A stretch of DNA of 64,000 nucleotides from Dongia deserti. Lineage in GTDB: Bacteria > Pseudomonadota > Alphaproteobacteria > Dongiales > Dongiaceae. Positions 38,023 through 46,993 of this stretch are shown here, one piece after another. The notes below the pieces were generated by a model. That model was not told where the DNA came from and searched no databases. It was given only the letters and a program-made list of their open reading frames with translations. Numbering within the stretch: position 1 is the stretch's first letter; the number at the start of each line of letters is the position of its first letter. The translations under genes and the position numbers were made by a program. The stretch lies in assembly GCF_003574735.1 (NCBI RefSeq), contig NZ_QORW01000017.1, positions 1 to 64,000 of the forward strand, given 5' to 3'.

Positions 38023-38952
38023 CTATTCGATTGGGAAACCCATCTCCTGAAGAGCTTTGGCCGCCCGAGGGCTATAGAGCTTCATGCCCGCCTTCTGAAG
38101 CGACAGGATGTAGTCCGAGTTGAACTTATAGCTCGGTGCGAGGCGAGCGACCCGAGGCGTTGAGAGTTTCATGCCTTCCAAGAGGCACTCTCCGGTCCCG
38201 TTCCGTGTTATAAATAGAACCTCCTTACTGTGCGCGTTCAGGCTCAAAGTGGTTGAACGACAATCGCCTTGAGCTTCAGCAATGATCTCCTGATTAGTCC
38301 ATGAGCGGACCTGATACATGGAGGTCGATGGCGCGACGAAGTATCCACTGCCATCAGGATTTGCCGTGCCACCCGGCGTCCAGACTGAGACCTCGTAGTC
38401 GAAGCACCAGCCCATGGTCTGCCAGCACTCGACCTTGTGGTGGTTTAGAGGGAAGGCAATCTTGTCGCCCTCGATTTCCATCCTGCCCTCCGCGGTCGCC
38501 AGCGGAGCATTCATGAATATGCTGACTTCGTCCCCGACACCTGGGAAGGACAGCGTGGTCATATGGATCGCCGCTGCTGCCTGACCAAGAGCCTTGAACT
38601 GCGACATCGTAAGCTCGCCTGTAGCCTTGGCACCAATGCGCTCCTGGAACTCTCTCGTTCCCCTCCGGAGTTCTTCATCACTGATGTCTAAGGGGTTTGT
38701 ATCGACGTAATAGAGGTCCCTCAGGCTCTGAACGTGCATCCAACGAATCAGCTTCAGAGTCTTCTCACCGTCCTTCTCACCCTCGGCCAGCTTCTGAAAT
38801 ACGGCTAGGGCAGGGAGTTCTTCGATCTGCTCGGGTTTGAGCTTGTTGAGCTGGTCCTTGGTCAACCTCTGTATGTCAACGGTGTCAGCATTGACAGCCG
38901 CCGACATGATCGCGAGAGACATCCCCAAGACTAGATATCGAAGAATTTCCAT
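38023..38952 (-). CDS. Secreted protein with peptidoglycan-binding-like domain
   Basis: A 309-residue protein with a Sec signal peptide (MEILRYLVLGMSLAIMSAA). Residues ~85-120 (EELRRGTREFQERIGAKATG then ELTMSQFKAL) match a PG_binding_1 domain, in which FQ, G and L-T are typical. The C-terminal ~150 residues, with four cysteines (ECWQTMGWCF, GDCRST, GECLLEG), are unassigned. GCGAGGG lies before the ATG. It would act in the periplasm or outer envelope. Cargo gene of the right island unit. Confidence 0.65.
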   Translation of the reverse strand: MEILRYLVLGMSLAIMSAAVNADTVDIQRLTKDQLNKLKPEQIEELPALAVFQKLAEGEKDGEKTLKLIRWMHVQSLRDLYYVDTNPLDISDEELRRGTREFQERIGAKATGELTMSQFKALGQAAAAIHMTTLSFPGVGDEVSIFMNAPLATAEGRMEIEGDKIAFPLNHHKVECWQTMGWCFDYEVSVWTPGGTANPDGSGYFVAPSTSMYQVRSWTNQEIIAEAQGDCRSTTLSLNAHSKEVLFITRNGTGECLLEGMKLSTPRVARLAPSYKFNSDYILSLQKAGMKLYSPRAAKALQEMGFPIE

Positions 38953-39104
38953 GATGCCCTCGCTGACTACTGTGTGTGGCACGTGCCGAATGCGACCAGG
39001 GTGTCCAATGCGATCGTCGTGATTTCGGAGAACAGCTTGGCATCGTTCGTCATCTTCGCGGCCCCTGGCGCCTCTTCGTTATAAGGGAGATGGAGCGATG
39101 CTGG

Positions 39105-40835
39105 CTATCTCGCCTCCAGTTTTGCGAAAAAGGTATCGAAGAAGGACACCACGGCTCTGCGTCGCCTAGCATGTCGAGCTGCTTCGAATGTGAAGACGAC
39201 CTTTGGGATCCCGGATTGGTGCAAATGCTTCTTGTAGAATTCCTGTAGAACTGCCTTCCCATGGAACTCTTCTCGACGCCTGTTGGCATTCCTGAGGTCT
39301 AGAACTTTTTGCTTTGCGGCCGCCTGCGCCGCAGTGATAGCCGCCGCGGCATATCTATTGGTCACTTCCATAACGTATGCTTTGGCCTCGGTTTCGATCT
39401 TGGCTGCCTCAGAAGGCGGATGGAAGTGAGAGCTGCCCACGTTGAGCGCCGTGCGTCGTCCGACTTCCGCTTCCTCTAGGTCAGCGATTCCTTGATCCAG
39501 GGCATTGCTGACATCATCGACCGTTCTAAATGCTGTCTTCTCAAGGACGCTTTGGATCGCCTCCCAGATGGCATTTGGGTCCAGCAGGAAATTCTCAATC
39601 ATCGAGACAGGTAGCAGTTCTATCTGCTGATCATCCGGTTTAACGTCCGTGTCTCGGTCGAGCAGCGCGACGGCTCGGAGTTGGCTAGAAAAGTCTTTTA
39701 GAGCATTGCCCAGGACGCGGAGTAGTGCCTTGCATTCCCCTTTTCCGCCTCCCGGGATCAAGGTCACATGGTCGAAGCCGCGGTGGAGTGCACGATAAAG
39801 CTTTCTATCGGGGAGCACCTTTGAGGCATGGTCCTCCGCTACGCCTTCTACAATCACCACGGGCTGAAGAGCGGTAAGGTTCGACGTGGTTCCAAACACA
39901 TCTCGAAGAAACTGCAGCCTCTCTTCATCAGTGGCTACTTGAACCAGCTGATTCTGTTGCGGCTCGACCAGTTCGATGGGCCGTAGCAGAAAGAGCTCCT
40001 CGAAACTTGCATACTCCACCATGGTGGGAGAGTGGGTAGCGAGGATGACTTGAGTGTGGCCCTTGCTAGTCAGCACGCGGAGATAGTCGAGGACCTTCAG
40101 CTGCAAATTAGGATGCAGATGTAGTTCGGGCTCATCAATCAGAACACAGAGCTCTGGACGCTCAACAGCTTGAGGGCCCGATTCGACCTCCTTCACGAGC
40201 GCCTTAACTTCTCGTTCGATCAAGGGGTAAAACATCTGAACGATAGACTTCTCCCCAGAGCTCAAGTCATCGAGGTCTACCGGAGACTCCAGTCCGTGAA
40301 CGCTCCACAACACCTTTACCTTGTCGCGGTTGGTAGCATCAATTCGCAAGAACGACATATGTGGTAAGAGGTTTTGTGTCAGCTCTCGCAATGGCTTCCA
40401 ACAGTCCACCAGCGTTCCCGACTCGATTCCTCCCTCCCTATCTACCTTTGCGGTGATTGCTTGCTGCCGGTCCACCTCTACTTGGCAGAGTGCATGCTTC
40501 AGGTAGTTTGCGGAATCGTCGTAGCTCCATGGATCTCGAGCGGCATCAAAGATGCGAATGCCTTCAAAGCCCGGGATGCTCTGGGCCGAGAGCAGCGTCT
40601 CAAAGGAAATAGATGGGGCCAGTAGGTGACGCTGCTGAACTTGCTGACGGCGCATAGCCCTGTGCGGGCCGACATACATTATATGGCTGTAGCCGTTCTG
40701 GGAGCGAATTGCATGCAATAGGGTTGATTTGCCGGAGCCATTGGGTCCAGCGATGACCATAAGCTTGGGCACTTGCTCGCACCGTGCGAGCCGAACACTC
40801 CGCTGGTTCGCAACATTGAACGATGTTATGCGCAT
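39105..40835 (-). CDS. Fused AAA ATPase-TOPRIM protein, PARIS/OLD-like
   Basis: A 576-residue protein. The ATPase part has Walker A (IAGPNGSGKSTLLHAI, about residue 30), an ABC-type signature LSSGEKSIVQ, Walker B LCVLIDEPELHLHP and the following ATHSP. The C-terminal part is TOPRIM-like: VVIVEGVAEDHAS (Glu), GGGKGECKALL, LLDRDTD (DxD) and a MIENFLLDP segment like DUF4435. An AAA15/21 ATPase plus a DUF4435 TOPRIM is the pair found in PARIS phage-defence (AriA-AriB), here in one chain; OLD-family nucleases are the alternative. GAGGGGGAG precedes this ATG, better supported than the longer upstream start. Confidence 0.8.
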   Translation of the reverse strand: MRITSFNVANQRSVRLARCEQVPKLMVIAGPNGSGKSTLLHAIRSQNGYSHIMYVGPHRAMRRQQVQQRHLLAPSISFETLLSAQSIPGFEGIRIFDAARDPWSYDDSANYLKHALCQVEVDRQQAITAKVDREGGIESGTLVDCWKPLRELTQNLLPHMSFLRIDATNRDKVKVLWSVHGLESPVDLDDLSSGEKSIVQMFYPLIEREVKALVKEVESGPQAVERPELCVLIDEPELHLHPNLQLKVLDYLRVLTSKGHTQVILATHSPTMVEYASFEELFLLRPIELVEPQQNQLVQVATDEERLQFLRDVFGTTSNLTALQPVVIVEGVAEDHASKVLPDRKLYRALHRGFDHVTLIPGGGKGECKALLRVLGNALKDFSSQLRAVALLDRDTDVKPDDQQIELLPVSMIENFLLDPNAIWEAIQSVLEKTAFRTVDDVSNALDQGIADLEEAEVGRRTALNVGSSHFHPPSEAAKIETEAKAYVMEVTNRYAAAAITAAQAAAKQKVLDLRNANRRREEFHGKAVLQEFYKKHLHQSGIPKVVFTFEAARHARRRRAVVSFFDTFFAKLEAR

Positions 40836-40956
40836 ATCGAGCTCCCCCTCGGATAATTCGACGAGCCCTTCCCCCAACACGGTGTTGGTGACTGCTGGTG
40901 CGCCAGCGATAGAGCTCTGTTGTTGATGATGGAACAGCTGGTGCCGCGACAAATAC

Positions 40957-41298
40957 CTACGACTCGTTCGCGTCGTATCGGCTCATCGCCTCCTGGAGTA
41001 TCGTAAGGGCCGCAGGCGCTGCTGCATCGCCGCCGAGTTTTAGAGTCTCGACTGCCTTTCCAACGGACGCTCGCAGCCTGCGACCCTTGATTCCGGCTGG
41101 TCCTTTAGGCGGGAGTTCTTCCAGGGGGACAGTGGGAAGAGAGCCGTGAGAGCCGTCCTTCACTTCTGCTATGCGTGCTTGGTTCACACCGAAGTAACAT
41201 GCGATGTCGTGTTCACGATCGCCTCGGGCGACCATGCCCACAACCTTGGCAGCGTCTCGGTTTGTAAGAGCGATGCCGCTCGCCTTTCCTCTCGCCAT
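40957..41298 (-). CDS. Conserved small protein with helix-turn-helix-like start
   Basis: A 113-residue protein beginning MARGKASGIALTNRDAAKVV, then GMVARGDREHDIACYFGVNQ and ARIAEVKDG, which reads as a DNA-binding-type helix-turn-helix (D-I-A-x-x-F-G-V-N-Q). Close variants of this start occur in many alphaproteobacterial conserved hypotheticals of about this length. It is upstream of, and co-directional with, the ATPase-TOPRIM gene and could regulate it (inference). Confidence 0.6.
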   Translation of the reverse strand: MARGKASGIALTNRDAAKVVGMVARGDREHDIACYFGVNQARIAEVKDGSHGSLPTVPLEELPPKGPAGIKGRRLRASVGKAVETLKLGGDAAAPAALTILQEAMSRYDANES

Positions 41299-41479
41299 TC
41301 AGCCCTCCCCCAGCAAGGCGAATATCAAAACCAAAGTTCAACCAGGAGTCAAACATGGGGCCGTCGCCAGCCGTGTATGGTGCCTAGACGGCTTGATTTC
41401 TGAGGCAAGGGGGCAATAAACCGAGGCTACATAAGACGTTAAGGGGTCGCTTGTTATCCTCACCGTTCAATTTGAACAC

Positions 41480-42244
41480 TTGTCACTTTACCAGTCGCCG
41501 GAGTCCTCATTGCCTCGAAAGTCCCTACGCAAACCGGTGGCCCCTCAGTCACCTGAGTCCACTGAGGTGGTCCAAATATCTAGCCTCATTGAAGATTCCA
41601 GGTTTCAGGCTAGGAGCGGACTTCACCAGCCGCACATAACTCGCCTAAAGCAGGCCTATGTCGCGCAAGCTGAGGTGCCGCCTGTCCGTGTCGCCGTGGT
41701 GGGCGGCCGGCCGTTTCTAGTTGATGGCTGGCATCGGGTGGCTGCTTTGCGTGCCCTTGGTAGGCCTGAAGTAACCGCTGAGGTAACCGAGGAAACGCTT
41801 CAAGGTGCTTGGGGCTTGGCAGCAAAGGCCAACCTGGCCCACGGCCTCCCCTTGAAACCTAGGGAGGCCAAACAGGCCTTTCGGCGATACATCAAAGCCA
41901 ATCTGAACCTGGACGCCAGGGGTCACCGCAAGTCGTATCGGGAGATGGCTGCGGAAATCGGCAAGCCCCACACGACTATTCGTAACTGGACAAAGGCGAT
42001 GTTCCCGAAGCTGTATGCCCTTATGGGCAGTCACGACGAGCCAGCCTTGGAAAAACCCGAGGATTCCCCGGGGTCAACCTCGGAGGAGCAGGCTGCTGCC
42101 CAGGTGAGCTACCATCTGAGTCAGGCGCTCGCTCACTCACACGGAGTGAAAGATCCAGATGCTCGTGGCCATATGATCGAGCGAGCAACAACGGTGCTGA
42201 ATGAGATGAAGTCTAACGCGCCATTCAACTCGCCCGGCTTCTAG
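41480..42244 (+). CDS. ParB-like nuclease-domain protein
   Basis: A 254-residue protein with a ParB/Srx-type fold: VVQISSLIEDSRFQARSG, PPVRVAVVGGRPFLVDG and the diagnostic VDGWHRVAALRALG (ParB DGxHR-type). It is followed by a helix-turn-helix region (SYREMAAEIGKPHTTIRNWT). Such stand-alone ParB-like proteins are frequent in phages and islands and may be nucleases or regulators rather than partition proteins. The start is unclear: a TTG at 41480 gives the listed length; starts at 41510 or 41567 are possible. A ParA partner is absent. Confidence 0.75.
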   Translation: MSLYQSPESSLPRKSLRKPVAPQSPESTEVVQISSLIEDSRFQARSGLHQPHITRLKQAYVAQAEVPPVRVAVVGGRPFLVDGWHRVAALRALGRPEVTAEVTEETLQGAWGLAAKANLAHGLPLKPREAKQAFRRYIKANLNLDARGHRKSYREMAAEIGKPHTTIRNWTKAMFPKLYALMGSHDEPALEKPEDSPGSTSEEQAAAQVSYHLSQALAHSHGVKDPDARGHMIERATTVLNEMKSNAPFNSPGF

Positions 42245-42344
42245 CCAGTGTAGATTGCTGCGCCGGGATTAGCTTTCGCTGCGGGCCGCCTATGCTCTTA
42301 TGGTAAGGGGCGGACACACATCATGGCTGTCAAAGGGGTGTTCG

Positions 42345-42473
42345 GTGAAGAAACGGAAAGAGCATTTCAAGCTTGAGCCTGACGAGTCAGACGAACAGTT
42401 CAACAGGTGGGCAGCTACCTTTACCAATGAGCAGATCAATAAGCTCGCGGAGAACACTCCACCGAAGAAGTAG
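42345..42473 (+). CDS. Small charged protein (42 aa)
   Basis: A GTG-started 42-residue peptide, MKKRKEHFKLEPDESDEQFN and then RWAATFTNEQINKLAE to the stop, with AAAGGGGTG upstream. Highly charged, no domain. It lies between the ParB-like gene and the oppositely oriented integrase; it resembles small island proteins such as excisionase-adjacent peptides only in size. Confidence 0.4.
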   Translation: MKKRKEHFKLEPDESDEQFNRWAATFTNEQINKLAENTPPKK

Positions 42474-42538
42474 TCTCAATCGCCCCCTGCACCGGCCTCA
42501 CGGCGCCTGAATGGCCCCACGTTTTGCCCGTGACGCTC

Positions 42539-43987
42539 TCAGATGAGTTGAAGCACCCGCGGGTCAATCTCCTTCGCGCCTTCGTCCATGGCCGTCTTGA
42601 GGTCACTGTAGGCCAAGCCTCCTGAGTAGACGCTCAGAGCCAATGTCGACTTCTTGTGGCCCATGAGTTCAGCGATGGAACTCGGGTTCACTACCGGGGA
42701 GTTCTTCTGTGCTCGCTCCAGATGCGTCGCGAAGTTCCGGCGGAAGCTGTGGAAGTCAACGGTGTCGTCTTCACCAAGCACCTTCTGTCGGAATGCGGCA
42801 TAGTGGCTGCTTACCTTCCAACTGCGCTTCTTGTCAGGTCCACCTGGTGTCAACTCGGGAAACAGAGGGCCGTTACCCTGTGCGGCTTGCAGTCTGCGAG
42901 CCACGATGGGCCACACTAGATCATGCAGCGGTATCACCCGAGTGGCGCTCTGGGTCTTGCCATCGGTGATACTGAGGCTGCGCTTGGTGGCGTCGATGTT
43001 TGCAGCGACCAGCGAACATAGCTCATTCAGTCGCGCTCCGGTGAGGAGGCCGAGCCTCATGAGGTCGTGGATCGCTTGAGCGTAGTTGCCTCTCCTAATG
43101 TCTTTGGCGCTCACTGAGAGCAGCTTGACCAACTCCTCGTTTGCGTACGGTCTCTTGGCTCCGTTGGAGGCACCACGGGCCTTCTTGGCGAGCATCTGCC
43201 CCGACCAAGGATTGCTTTCGGTGATGCCTCTCTTGATCATCCACCTCCAGAAGCTTGAGAGGGATGAGATGTAGCGATTAACTGTCGCCCTCTTTCTTCC
43301 GCTGGATTGGTCCATCCATTCAACAAATGTCCCCGCCTTCTTGCGCGTGACATCGGCCACAAACATGAGCGAGGGATCATGCTTCACCAACGCAGCGACG
43401 GCCACTTCGTGCTGGGCGCGGGTCTGCTCAGCGACGGTGTCCGTGATTTGCTTGAGCCAAGCGGTCTTCGTTGCTTCGATTGGCGCCGAAGTGTTTCTGA
43501 CGAACTCAACAAACTGCTTGGCACGTCGGAGGCCGTGTGCCTCTTCAACTTCGTCGGCGATGTCCGTCAATACTAGATCGGCCAAATCCAGCTCGTTGTC
43601 GTCGTCTGGTCCGGTCCCGTTTTGGGGGCACCGCTTCAGCACGTCTTGATACCACTGCCGGTGTTCGATCTCCCACGCGGAGAGGTCTATACCACGGGGC
43701 ACGCCGCCGCCTTTCAGCTGCCGTTGGGCCTCGGCCAACTGAGTCTTGATGTCGCTCAGGGCAATCCATCGCAGCTGTCGGGCTTCGGCAACGTCCCTGG
43801 TCTTGAGCGACTTGATGATGTGCTCCTTGCCGACAGTCTTCCAAAGACTCTCGGGGACAGCGACGCGCACATACCAACCTTGGCGACGCTTTTGGAGGTG
43901 TCGATTGTCAGGCATCTCGTGTGACTTTCCCTTGCGCTTCTTGCGCACTGACCGTGTGCCATAGTGGTCCACGGTTTTGTCAGTCAC
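42539..43987 (-). CDS. int: Tyrosine-type site-specific integrase of the tRNA-Gln island
   Basis: A 482-residue integrase. The N-terminal arm and core-binding regions (HLQKRRQGWYVRVAVPESLW start) are followed by the catalytic domain: LTGARLNELCSL (first Arg), HSFRRNFATHL (His-x-x-Arg region) and LMGHKKSTLALSVYSGG (His and the nucleophilic Tyr). The gene begins 38 bases from the tRNA-Gln attachment core, the usual position for an integrase that recognises the 3' end of a tRNA gene. Length is typical for long-arm integrases. It defines the right-hand island unit. Confidence 0.92.
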   Translation of the reverse strand: MTDKTVDHYGTRSVRKKRKGKSHEMPDNRHLQKRRQGWYVRVAVPESLWKTVGKEHIIKSLKTRDVAEARQLRWIALSDIKTQLAEAQRQLKGGGVPRGIDLSAWEIEHRQWYQDVLKRCPQNGTGPDDDNELDLADLVLTDIADEVEEAHGLRRAKQFVEFVRNTSAPIEATKTAWLKQITDTVAEQTRAQHEVAVAALVKHDPSLMFVADVTRKKAGTFVEWMDQSSGRKRATVNRYISSLSSFWRWMIKRGITESNPWSGQMLAKKARGASNGAKRPYANEELVKLLSVSAKDIRRGNYAQAIHDLMRLGLLTGARLNELCSLVAANIDATKRSLSITDGKTQSATRVIPLHDLVWPIVARRLQAAQGNGPLFPELTPGGPDKKRSWKVSSHYAAFRQKVLGEDDTVDFHSFRRNFATHLERAQKNSPVVNPSSIAELMGHKKSTLALSVYSGGLAYSDLKTAMDEGAKEIDPRVLQLI

Positions 43988-44024
43988 ACGAGCAACTCAC
44001 TAATAATATCAATACGTTACGAAT

Positions 44025-44042
44025 GTGGCTGGGGGACTAGGA
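44025..44042 (+). repeat. Attachment core at the tRNA-Gln 3' end
   Basis: GTGGCTGGGGGACTAGGA, which includes the last 17 bases of the tRNA gene on its minus strand. It is repeated at 30252-30269 (18 bases identical) and 8831-8850 (20 bases identical, extending to 44044). All three are in one orientation. Confidence 0.75.
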
Positions 44043-44099
44043 TTCGAACCTAGACTGGCGGAGTCAGAGTCCGCTGTCCTACCGTTAGACGATCCCCCA
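44026..44099 (-). tRNA. tRNA-Gln (CUG anticodon)
   Basis: A 74-base gene on the minus strand: acceptor stem TGGGGGA pairing with TCCCCCA, GCCA 3' end encoded, D-arm GTCTAACGGTAGGAC, anticodon stem GCGGA/TCCGC with loop CTCTGAC giving anticodon CTG, and T-arm CTAGGTTCGAATCCTAG. The gene remains intact because the integrated DNA carries the replacement 3' end. It is the integration target of the island to its left. Confidence 0.95.
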
Positions 44100-44272
44100 A
44101 CTAACCCGCTGAAATAGTTGGGCAATTGGGCCGTGCCAAAGGAGAGCGCCGGGTGGCGCTGGGCGCTCGGGTCCAGCGACGGGTGCTTTTAGTGCAGGGC
44201 CCCTTCCGCGTCAACCGCCGGCTTAGAGCGCTCCCTGGGGCGCGCAGGCCTTTGCGCGGTGACGCCGTGGCG

Positions 44273-44587
44273 TCAGTCACCCTCCAGCATCACCTTGCCG
44301 GCGGGCGAGAGCGCGACATTCACCGGGCGCCCGGCAAGAGTCGCCTTGCCGTGCCAGAAATTGTCGCAGGATTTCTTCAAGGCATGCACGTCCGTGAAGC
44401 CCGCTGCTTCGATCTTGCGGCGCGCATCATCCGCCGTTGATCCATCGATCGCTTCGCCGAAGTGACAGCCAGAGCCTAGGCCGGCCCCGGTACCTGGCTC
44501 GCTGGCCTGTTGCGCCCATGCCAGCCCTGAGAAGACGCCAATGCCCAGCACCGCAGTCGCGGCCAACATCCTCAATCCGGATCGCAT
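44273..44587 (-). CDS. Small secreted protein (104 aa)
   Basis: A 104-residue exported protein: signal peptide (MRSGLRMLAATAVLGIGVFS ending AWA) and a mature domain (STADDARRKIEAAGFTDVHA then LKKSCDNFWHGKATL) resembling PepSY-like or similar small periplasmic folds; one Cys pair (GSGCHF, KKSCDNF) could form a disulfide. A strong GGGAGGGACAGGT site precedes its ATG. A longer upstream frame lacks a signal sequence and is rejected. It is chromosomal, outside the island. Confidence 0.7.
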   Translation of the reverse strand: MRSGLRMLAATAVLGIGVFSGLAWAQQASEPGTGAGLGSGCHFGEAIDGSTADDARRKIEAAGFTDVHALKKSCDNFWHGKATLAGRPVNVALSPAGKVMLEGD

Positions 44588-44971
44588 ACCTGTCCCTCCC
44601 TTCGTTCCAGCCAACGATACGCTAGTCCAGCACACGGCCGATACCTTGACCTGGATCAAGACAGCAGCACCTGACTTTGCGACCATGCTGGTCCGTGACA
44701 ATGCCAAAGGTTTCCACCGCAGTCACCACCCCGATGCATGGCCGCCGCGCGGTCGCCCATGAGTCGAAACGCGATCGATCTGTCGGCCGACATCGCTGCC
44801 ACTGTCGTCGAGATCGCGAGGAGCTAGGCCGGTACCAGAACAGCGGCGCCGCGCACAGTCACCGCCGTAAGCCAAGGCCAGTATGGTTTGATCGAAATGG
44901 GAAACGTTCTCGCTGCAAGTGACGACGATCAACACCCTAAATGAACAGTTCTCAGCAGCGATTGATTCACC
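44588..44971. other. Intergenic region
   Basis: About 385 bases upstream of the secreted-protein gene and downstream of the APH-kinase fusion gene. No gene is supportable; short frames on both strands are incidental. Confidence 0.4.
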
Positions 44972-46519
44972 TCAATTGGCCTCGGCCTGGATCGCCTTCC
45001 GCACGTCCTGGATGACAGCGTCTCGCGGCTGATCGGCATCGATCCGGATCCAGTCGATTTGGCCAAGGTCATAGGCCAGCTGGCGCTGCAGCACCGAGGC
45101 GGTCGCGTCGGATGCGTCCTTGCCTCGTCGCGCCACACGAGCCAATAGAGTGGCCGGCGATGCTTCCAGCCAGATGCCGGTGAATGCTGCACTTGCCTTC
45201 TGCGCAAGCGCGGTAAAGGCGGCGCGCTCGTCAGGCTGCGCCGCCACCGCATCCAGGATGACGCTAGTCCCGCTCGCCAGGATCTTCCGCGCACGGTTCT
45301 CCAGCGCTGCATAGACCCGGTCATTGACGTCTTTGCTGTAGGCCTCGGCCGGTAATCGTTTCTCTGGCGGTACGTTGAACAGCCGCTTGCGCACCACGTC
45401 GCTGCGCAGCACACGGGCGCCGGCGCCGCTGCCGAGTTCGCCCGCAAGGGCGGCCGCCACGCTCGACTTTCCGGTTCCACTCAGGCCACCGATGGCGATC
45501 AACCGGGCCGGTTTTGCACGCAGCAGGTCGACCGCAAGATCGAAATAGGATCTCGCCTCCGCCAACTGCTGCCTTGCCGCCTGCGCATCCAGCTTGGCCG
45601 CGGCGGTTGCCGTGACATGCGCCCTGACGGATGCTCTGAGCGACAGGAACAAGGCAAGTGTGGGAAGCCCGTCATCGTTGTCGGTCAGATCAAGATATCG
45701 ATTGAGCACGAGCCCGCTGTGCCGAACCAGCCCGCGATGACGCAGGTCCATCAGGAGGAAAGCCAAGTCATACAATACGTCGATGCAGGCGATCAGGTCG
45801 CTGAACTCGATACAATCGAACAGGCTCGGCCGGCCGTCGACGAGGCAGATGTTGCCGAGATGGAGATCGCCATGACAGCGGCGGACCCGGCCATTGGCCC
45901 TGCGCTCCTCCAGCAGCGTGGCATGCTTGTGCAGGGCGGCTGCAGTGGCATCGCGGAGACTGTCGATCTCCGCCGGCGATAGTCCGAGCGGCGGCGACCG
46001 CTGCAGATTCTCATCATTGATCTGGATGACGGCGCGCACGCCGTCCGCTCCGCCGTGGCCTGGCGTGAGCTCGGCAATCGTGTGGAATGCGGCAATTCGG
46101 TTTGCCAGCTCGATCGTCAGCGCTTCGGTCAAGGCGCCATGTTCCGCAACATGGCTGAGAAGCGCATCCTGGGGAAACCGGCGCATGACCACCACCCACT
46201 CGACTGGCTCTCCCGGGCCATCAAAACTCAGGCGGCCGTTCGCCGCGCGCACAATGGGACTGACCGACAGGTAGAGCTCGGGCGCGGTGCGGCGATTGAG
46301 CGTGAGTTCCGCTTCGCAGGCGCCACGGCGCAGCTCCACAGTCGAATAATCGAGGTAGCTGTACTTGACCGCGCGTTTGAGCTTGTAGGCGCGATCGCCG
46401 GCCAGGAACACGATGGACGCGTGGGTCGTGATCGTGTCGACGGGTGCGCCGCCATGGTTTTGAGGCAGCGACAGGAACTGGATGATCTCCGACTGGTCTG
46501 CCTCAGGCTTCATGGCCAC
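44972..46519 (-). CDS. APH-like phosphotransferase fused to an AAA kinase domain
   Basis: A 515-residue fusion. Residues ~20-310 resemble the aminoglycoside-phosphotransferase fold, with the catalytic VRRCHGDLHLGNICLVDGR (HGDLHxGN) and FDCIEFSD. Residues ~335-515 form a small P-loop kinase (AAA_33 type): IGGLSGTGKSSVAAALAGEL with VLRSDVVRKRLF and a later ARVARRGKDASD. This two-domain protein is widespread in proteobacteria and uncharacterised; it probably phosphorylates a small molecule. It is separated by ~470 bases from the divergent exopolyphosphatase operon. No symbol is established. Confidence 0.85.
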   Translation of the reverse strand: MAMKPEADQSEIIQFLSLPQNHGGAPVDTITTHASIVFLAGDRAYKLKRAVKYSYLDYSTVELRRGACEAELTLNRRTAPELYLSVSPIVRAANGRLSFDGPGEPVEWVVVMRRFPQDALLSHVAEHGALTEALTIELANRIAAFHTIAELTPGHGGADGVRAVIQINDENLQRSPPLGLSPAEIDSLRDATAAALHKHATLLEERRANGRVRRCHGDLHLGNICLVDGRPSLFDCIEFSDLIACIDVLYDLAFLLMDLRHRGLVRHSGLVLNRYLDLTDNDDGLPTLALFLSLRASVRAHVTATAAAKLDAQAARQQLAEARSYFDLAVDLLRAKPARLIAIGGLSGTGKSSVAAALAGELGSGAGARVLRSDVVRKRLFNVPPEKRLPAEAYSKDVNDRVYAALENRARKILASGTSVILDAVAAQPDERAAFTALAQKASAAFTGIWLEASPATLLARVARRGKDASDATASVLQRQLAYDLGQIDWIRIDADQPRDAVIQDVRKAIQAEAN

Positions 46520-46993
46520 GTCCCCGCTTTAGCGAAGGCTAAAAGCCACGCCGTTGCCCGGCATTGACCTCAAACTTCAAACTGACAAGCCAGCAATCCG
46601 TTGCCGTTCGGATCCCACTCGGAATGAGAGAAGAAAATCGTCTGTTTCAACGGCTGAGGACTACAATCGTCAGCTACTCCTTTGTACCGGCTTGGCTCAG
46701 GTATCGCGTTCGCGGCAACTGGCCGATTGCAACGAATGCAGCAAAGGGGACGCCGTCCATGATTGCGAAGATGAGTAGTGCGCCGCTGTCCAGCAGCCCC
46801 TTCCGGCCCGGCAAGTTCGCTGCGACACCGCGATGACTTCGGCCGTCACCTTGTCCGAGGCCGCTCCTCCCTCCAGCCTTAACTTTGCCGCCATCTGCCT
46901 GTAAACTCGCTGGCGAAGTGCTGGCGCGAGAGCCTTTGGCGGGATAATCCTGCATGTTTTCAAAGGCTTGACGCTGCCGGTTGGGAGTTGAGA
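46520..46993. other. Intergenic region between divergent genes
   Basis: About 470 bases between the APH-kinase fusion and the exopolyphosphatase. A minus-strand frame with a hydrophobic stretch exists but lacks a good start or family match; I do not call it. Both flanking promoters must lie here. Confidence 0.4.
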
